From NCBI GenBank assembly GCA_031290325.1, contig JAITNU010000075.1:1-8442 (forward strand): 8,442 bases of DNA. The letters are read 5' to 3'. Positions 5,936 through 8,442 of this stretch are shown here, one piece after another. The DNA is from Treponema sp. (GTDB lineage Bacteria > Spirochaetota > Spirochaetia > Treponematales > Breznakiellaceae). The position numbers and the translations under genes are program-made. Each line of letters opens with the position of its first letter. Positions within the stretch are counted from its first letter, which is position 1. Under the pieces are notes generated by a model that was not told where the DNA came from, did no database searches, and saw only the letters and a program-made list of their open reading frames with translations.

Positions 5936-5956
5936 GAAGCTATTCATCTTCCTACT
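5931..5956. terminator. Stem-loop between convergent genes
   Basis: AGTAGGAAG (5931-5939) pairs perfectly with CTTCCTACT (5948-5956) around an 8-nt loop. The hairpin includes the TAG stop of the membrane protein gene and ends 7 nt before the stop of the converging lipoprotein gene. There is no U-tract on either side, so it is at best an atypical bidirectional terminator or an mRNA 3'-end stabiliser. Confidence 0.4.
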
Positions 5957-5963
5957 ACCAAGC

Positions 5964-6629
5964 TTACCAGCCTAGCTCCATGACTACCCCTTCGGTAAAG
6001 GTATATAAATCTCCCAGGGGCGCTGTGAAGGAAACGGTCTTTCCCTGGGGAATGAGCTGGACGCCAGGGAGACGCTCAAGAGGAATGCCGTTGCGGTTGT
6101 AGAGGGCCAGGGTCCCTTCCCCAGGAACGGAGAGGCTCAGATTAACGGTATAGCCCTGGGAAATGGTGGTAAACAGGGCCATAAGGTCCGGGTCAGCCTG
6201 TTCCAGGCCAGCGCTCATGGTGAGGGAAAGGCGGTATTTGCCGTTTTCCTGGACCAGGGATGCCCGCTGTCCGGTGGCATCCAGGAAGCGGAGCAACGCC
6301 TCGGGGTTGGAAAAGGCTAGTTTTACCTGGTTGTAAAGGTCCTTGCCATCGTCTTTCGAGGAAAAGGAAACCATACTCATGCCTGCTATCCTATTCACCG
6401 TACGCTCAAAGTCCGCTTTCCCCACTGGTACGGTAAGCCAGCGCTCATTGCCGTCCAGTTTTCCCAGGGATTCGAGGAGCCGGGAAATCCGGTATTCAAG
6501 GGTGATGGTCCCGGAACCATTGGCATTAAGGGAAATGTTGGCATGTACCCCGATGCAGGAACTCAGGATGAGGATACTGATGAGGATACCAGATTTTTTT
6601 ACATTTTTTAAGAAGTGCTGTGTGTTCAT
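5964..6629 (-). CDS. Small lipoprotein of unknown function, possibly LppM-like
   Basis: 221 residues. The N-terminus is basic (K9, K11, K12), then hydrophobic (about 14-22), then L-S-S-C with C25 as the likely lipidation site, so it is probably a lipoprotein exported across the inner membrane. The mature part opens with N-I-S-L-N-A-N-G-S-G-T-I-T-L-E-Y, a beta-hairpin pattern ('x-N-x-D/N-G-S-G-x-x-x-L') seen at the start of LppM/DUF3153-type lipoproteins, and the remainder alternates beta strands with short helices. No catalytic motif is visible. It is the last gene of the minus-strand block, 44 bp after the YlxP-like gene, with a good ribosome binding site (AAGGAA, 5-nt spacer). It converges on the large membrane protein, so the two form a 3'-to-3' pair and are not an operon. 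The LppM link is tentative. Confidence 0.8.
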   Translation of the reverse strand: MNTQHFLKNVKKSGILISILILSSCIGVHANISLNANGSGTITLEYRISRLLESLGKLDGNERWLTVPVGKADFERTVNRIAGMSMVSFSSKDDGKDLYNQVKLAFSNPEALLRFLDATGQRASLVQENGKYRLSLTMSAGLEQADPDLMALFTTISQGYTVNLSLSVPGEGTLALYNRNGIPLERLPGVQLIPQGKTVSFTAPLGDLYTFTEGVVMELGW

Positions 6630-6644
6630 GGCTATTCCTTTATA

Positions 6645-6673
6645 AGTGTAGATTGCGCTCGATTAAAAAGCAA
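6645..6673 (-). promoter_or_regulatory. Possible promoter of the lipoprotein gene
   Basis: On the minus strand TTGCTT (6668-6673) directly follows the TAG stop of the upstream gene and is 17 bp from TACACT (6645-6650), which ends 15 nt before the ATG at 6629. The match is moderate. The layout and the TTGCTTTTT string repeat what is seen before the bacteriohemerythrin gene. Confidence 0.28.
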
Positions 6674-6961
6674 CTAAAACTCTTCCGAATGGATACTCAT
6701 GTCCTGAATACGAACCGGCGTCTCCGTTTCTATCATGGCAAAGGCTTTCTGTAACACCGATTCACCGAAACTTCTGGAATTCGATACCAAGGCCCCGCCG
6801 ATTTGTGCAAACTTCAGAGAATCCTGGAGATCCACCTCCGCAGCGCTGAGATGAAAACGGCGCTGTAGTTTTTCCTTTATCGACCGGACAACACGGCGTT
6901 TTTCCTTTATATTGTCCACATCGGGGATCTCAAAAATCAACTGAATCATGGAAACTATCAT
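6674..6961 (-). CDS. YlxP/DUF503 family protein
   Basis: 95 residues, the usual size for DUF503 (YlxP). The N-terminal strand runs into E-I-P-D-V-D-N-I-K-E-K-R-R-V-V-R-S-I, the family's hallmark 'I-P-x-x-x-S/N-L/I-K-x-K-R', then R-F-H-L-S-A-A-E-V-D and a G-G-A-L-V-S-N-S strand, then a C-terminal helix. The molecular role is not established; in many Firmicutes the gene sits between infB and rbfA, which suggests a link to translation or ribosome maturation. Here it lies with upp and a TPR lipoprotein instead. ATG 6961 is chosen over the in-frame ATG at 6949 because the full strand then aligns with family members and an AGAGAGG ribosome binding site (6972-6978) precedes it by 10 nt. That site overlaps the stop codon of the TPR gene, suggesting translational coupling. 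Confidence 0.87.
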   Translation of the reverse strand: MIVSMIQLIFEIPDVDNIKEKRRVVRSIKEKLQRRFHLSAAEVDLQDSLKFAQIGGALVSNSRSFGESVLQKAFAMIETETPVRIQDMSIHSEEF

Positions 6962-6976
6962 CTGTTATATACCTCT

Positions 6977-7954
6977 CTATACCTCAACCGTCCCCGCTTC
7001 TTCCAGTTCGGTATCTGCCGGTTCGGTTTCTGCGGGTTCAGCAGGAGTGGGATGCGTCTTCATATTTTCGATGATACGCCGGATAGCGTCTTTATGGGCC
7101 TCCGAGAGTTTTTCCTCCTCCAGTAAGGCTTCCAGGGCCTCGGTATCGGTAAAGCCTTCGGTAACGGCAGTCTCAAGCTCGGTGATACCCTCCTCGCTTT
7201 CAGCATCGGCAATGAGGAGGAGCCGACCAATGGTATAGTGGAGGGATGACTTCGTAGGCTCCTTGCTGTTTGGGGGAAGCTCGGTGAGGACTTTCCGGTA
7301 CTCTTCCAGGGCGCGGGCGTAAAACTCCGCCTCTTCCAACACCAGGGCATATTCATAACGCACTGCAGGATCATTATTGGCTTCAAGCCATTGGGCATAA
7401 CTGTCTGCCGCTTCCGGTTTATGCAGGATACGCCGGGTACGGGCAAAAAGGAGGAGCACATCCTTGTTTTCCAATAAGGCAAACTGATACTTGGATAAGA
7501 CCATTTCGGCCTGGTCGTATTTTTCCATAGCATACAACACCAGGGCGTAATTATACCCGTCATCCGCGCTTTCAGGTACCAAGGCCAATACGCGGTTGTA
7601 CAAAGCCTCGGCAGCGCTTAAATCCCCGGTTTTAATCCGGGTATAAGCCGCCGCCTTGAGGGCCATCACATTATCAGGATCACGGGCCAGAATCGTATCG
7701 AAATACCGGGCCGCCTCTGTATATCGTTTGGTTTCAAAGGCGATTCTGCCTAAGTTGTACTCCGAGGCTACCTTTGTTTTATCCGCAAGTCTGGCCTTGT
7801 TAAGCCATGTTTCCGCCTCTCCATATTTTCCCAGCTCAAAATAGGCCATCCCGATGGTATAGTACTCCTCTGCAGAGGTGGCGCCGGAGAAGCCTACGCA
7901 GGAGCTGCCGGAGAGGAGACAATAACCGATGATAAGGGGAAAAAACCGTTTCAT
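6977..7954 (-). CDS. TPR-repeat lipoprotein
   Basis: 325 residues. A short basic start (K2, R3) and hydrophobic stretch end in S-G-S-S-C, with C19 the likely lipidated cysteine; the lipobox is relaxed, as is common in spirochaetes. At least four tetratricopeptide repeats follow at about 29-62, 63-96, 97-130 and 131-164, each with the small-residue spacing (for example Y-N-L-G-R-I-A-F ... A-A-R-Y-F ... P), a degenerate repeat at 165-195 and a further one at 196-228. The tail from about 301 is low-complexity and acidic, rich in Pro, Glu, Ala and Thr. TPR lipoproteins act as scaffolds in envelope complexes; the partner here is unknown. The start overlaps the upp stop in an ATGA arrangement (7951-7954), so translation is probably coupled to upp. 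Its stop is 15 nt before the YlxP-like gene. Confidence 0.88.
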   Translation of the reverse strand: MKRFFPLIIGYCLLSGSSCVGFSGATSAEEYYTIGMAYFELGKYGEAETWLNKARLADKTKVASEYNLGRIAFETKRYTEAARYFDTILARDPDNVMALKAAAYTRIKTGDLSAAEALYNRVLALVPESADDGYNYALVLYAMEKYDQAEMVLSKYQFALLENKDVLLLFARTRRILHKPEAADSYAQWLEANNDPAVRYEYALVLEEAEFYARALEEYRKVLTELPPNSKEPTKSSLHYTIGRLLLIADAESEEGITELETAVTEGFTDTEALEALLEEEKLSEAHKDAIRRIIENMKTHPTPAEPAETEPADTELEEAGTVEV

Positions 7955-8442
7955 AGCTTGATGTTGAGTACCGTATCCTCTATCTCCCTGAGCTGCGCCC
8001 GGTACAGGCGGGCGATATTGGCCCCGTAGTCGGCGATAAGCTGGAGGATATTCCGGGGCTGATCCAGAGCGTCCTTCCCATTGATCCGGTCCCCGGCATC
8101 CCCTAAGCCCGGCATGATGTAGGCCGCTTCGTTCAGGACCGGGTCCATCCAGAGGGTAAAGACCTGACAGTGCTCAAGGGCGCGAACTGCCCGGAGCGCC
8201 CCCTTGAGGGCGGCAATCACGTTGAAGAATCGGATAGACCGGGGTTTAATGCCCTCTGCCAGGAGGTAATGGACCACCGTTACGAGGCTGCCGCCAGTGG
8301 CGTTCATGGGGTCCGCGAAGATCAGGTCCTTATCATGGAGCATTTCCAGGTTAAAATAGGAGCGATCCAGGTCCAGGATATACTCCATATCATCCTCATG
8401 CCTGGTATCGTCCCGCCGGATTTTGAACAGGGCAAAGGGGGT
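7951..8442 (-). CDS. upp: Uracil phosphoribosyltransferase, C-terminal part (start outside window)
   Basis: The reading frame is open from the right edge to TGA at 7951-7953 and gives 163 residues. The ATG at 8388 is internal, because the 18 codons before it continue the family sequence (F-A-L-F-K-I-R-R). The PRPP-binding loop is D-P-M-N-A-T-G-G-S at about visible residues 44-52, and the uracil-binding motif P-G-L-G-D-A-G-D-R is at 111-119. Both are diagnostic of the enzyme that converts uracil and PRPP to UMP in pyrimidine salvage. The usual loop is D-P-M-L-A-T-G-G-S, so Asn at the fourth position is a small variation. The C-terminus runs about 40 residues past the uracil motif as a helix. 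It is the first visible gene of the minus-strand block and overlaps the TPR lipoprotein start by 4 bp. Confidence 0.93.
   Translation of the reverse strand, partial: TPFALFKIRRDDTRHEDDMEYILDLDRSYFNLEMLHDKDLIFADPMNATGGSLVTVVHYLLAEGIKPRSIRFFNVIAALKGALRAVRALEHCQVFTLWMDPVLNEAAYIMPGLGDAGDRINGKDALDQPRNILQLIADYGANIARLYRAQLREIEDTVLNIKL

Noticed and set aside
5216..5947. 243-codon minus-strand frame opposite the end of the membrane protein gene
   Set aside because: Gln/Asp/Gly-rich shadow without a motif; the opposite strand has continuous TM segments and a coherent C-terminal domain.
8386..8388. ATG at 8388 as the start of upp
   Set aside because: The open frame continues upstream to the window edge with family-like residues and the protein would lack its N-terminal region.
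1..8442. tRNA genes, CRISPR arrays, insertion sequences or phage genes
   Set aside because: No cloverleaf, no regularly spaced repeat, and no transposase, integrase or terminal inverted repeats were seen on either strand.

Overview
The window looks like a chromosomal segment from a treponeme-type spirochaete, probably a free-living or gut-associated member and not the T. pallidum type. The clues are two small secreted lipoproteins with the relaxed lipoboxes usual in spirochaetes, a bacteriohemerythrin, a multi-TM protein of unknown function with a peptidase-like N-terminal domain, and a base composition that looks somewhat GC-rich except around the rpmB promoter. The taxonomic call rests on general resemblance only; no search was possible.

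Layout, left to right. Positions 1-147 (+) are the C-terminal end of an ABC transporter ATPase of the polar amino acid type. An AT-rich gap with a recognisable promoter leads to rpmB (319-510, +), a zinc-ribbon form of ribosomal protein L28. A PhnP-like metallo-beta-lactamase-fold hydrolase (528-1322, -) converges on rpmB. It is divergent from a NagD-type HAD phosphatase (1391-2191, +), which overlaps the end of a bacteriohemerythrin (2180-2623, -) by 12 bp. Upstream of the hemerythrin on the minus strand is the tRNA t6A enzyme Sua5/YwlC (2674-3705, -). Divergent from that is a large membrane protein (3809-5935, +). Its N-terminal third resembles the M28 aminopeptidase fold without the usual metal ligands, and its extreme 5' end carries three consecutive stem-loops. 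It converges on a minus-strand block that reads from the right edge: uracil phosphoribosyltransferase (upp, partial), a TPR lipoprotein, a YlxP/DUF503 protein and a second lipoprotein. The first three are tightly packed (4-bp overlap, then a 15-nt gap), so they look like one transcript. The lipoprotein may also have its own promoter.

Functionally the window mixes translation and RNA housekeeping (L28, t6A synthesis, YlxP), pyrimidine salvage, small-molecule hydrolases, an oxygen/iron-binding protein and envelope proteins. No mobile element, CRISPR array, RNA gene or obvious defence system was seen. The items most worth following are the stem-loop cluster inside the predicted N-terminus of the membrane protein, the apparent pseudopeptidase plus multi-TM architecture, and repeated TATACTG boxes lying very close to three start codons.
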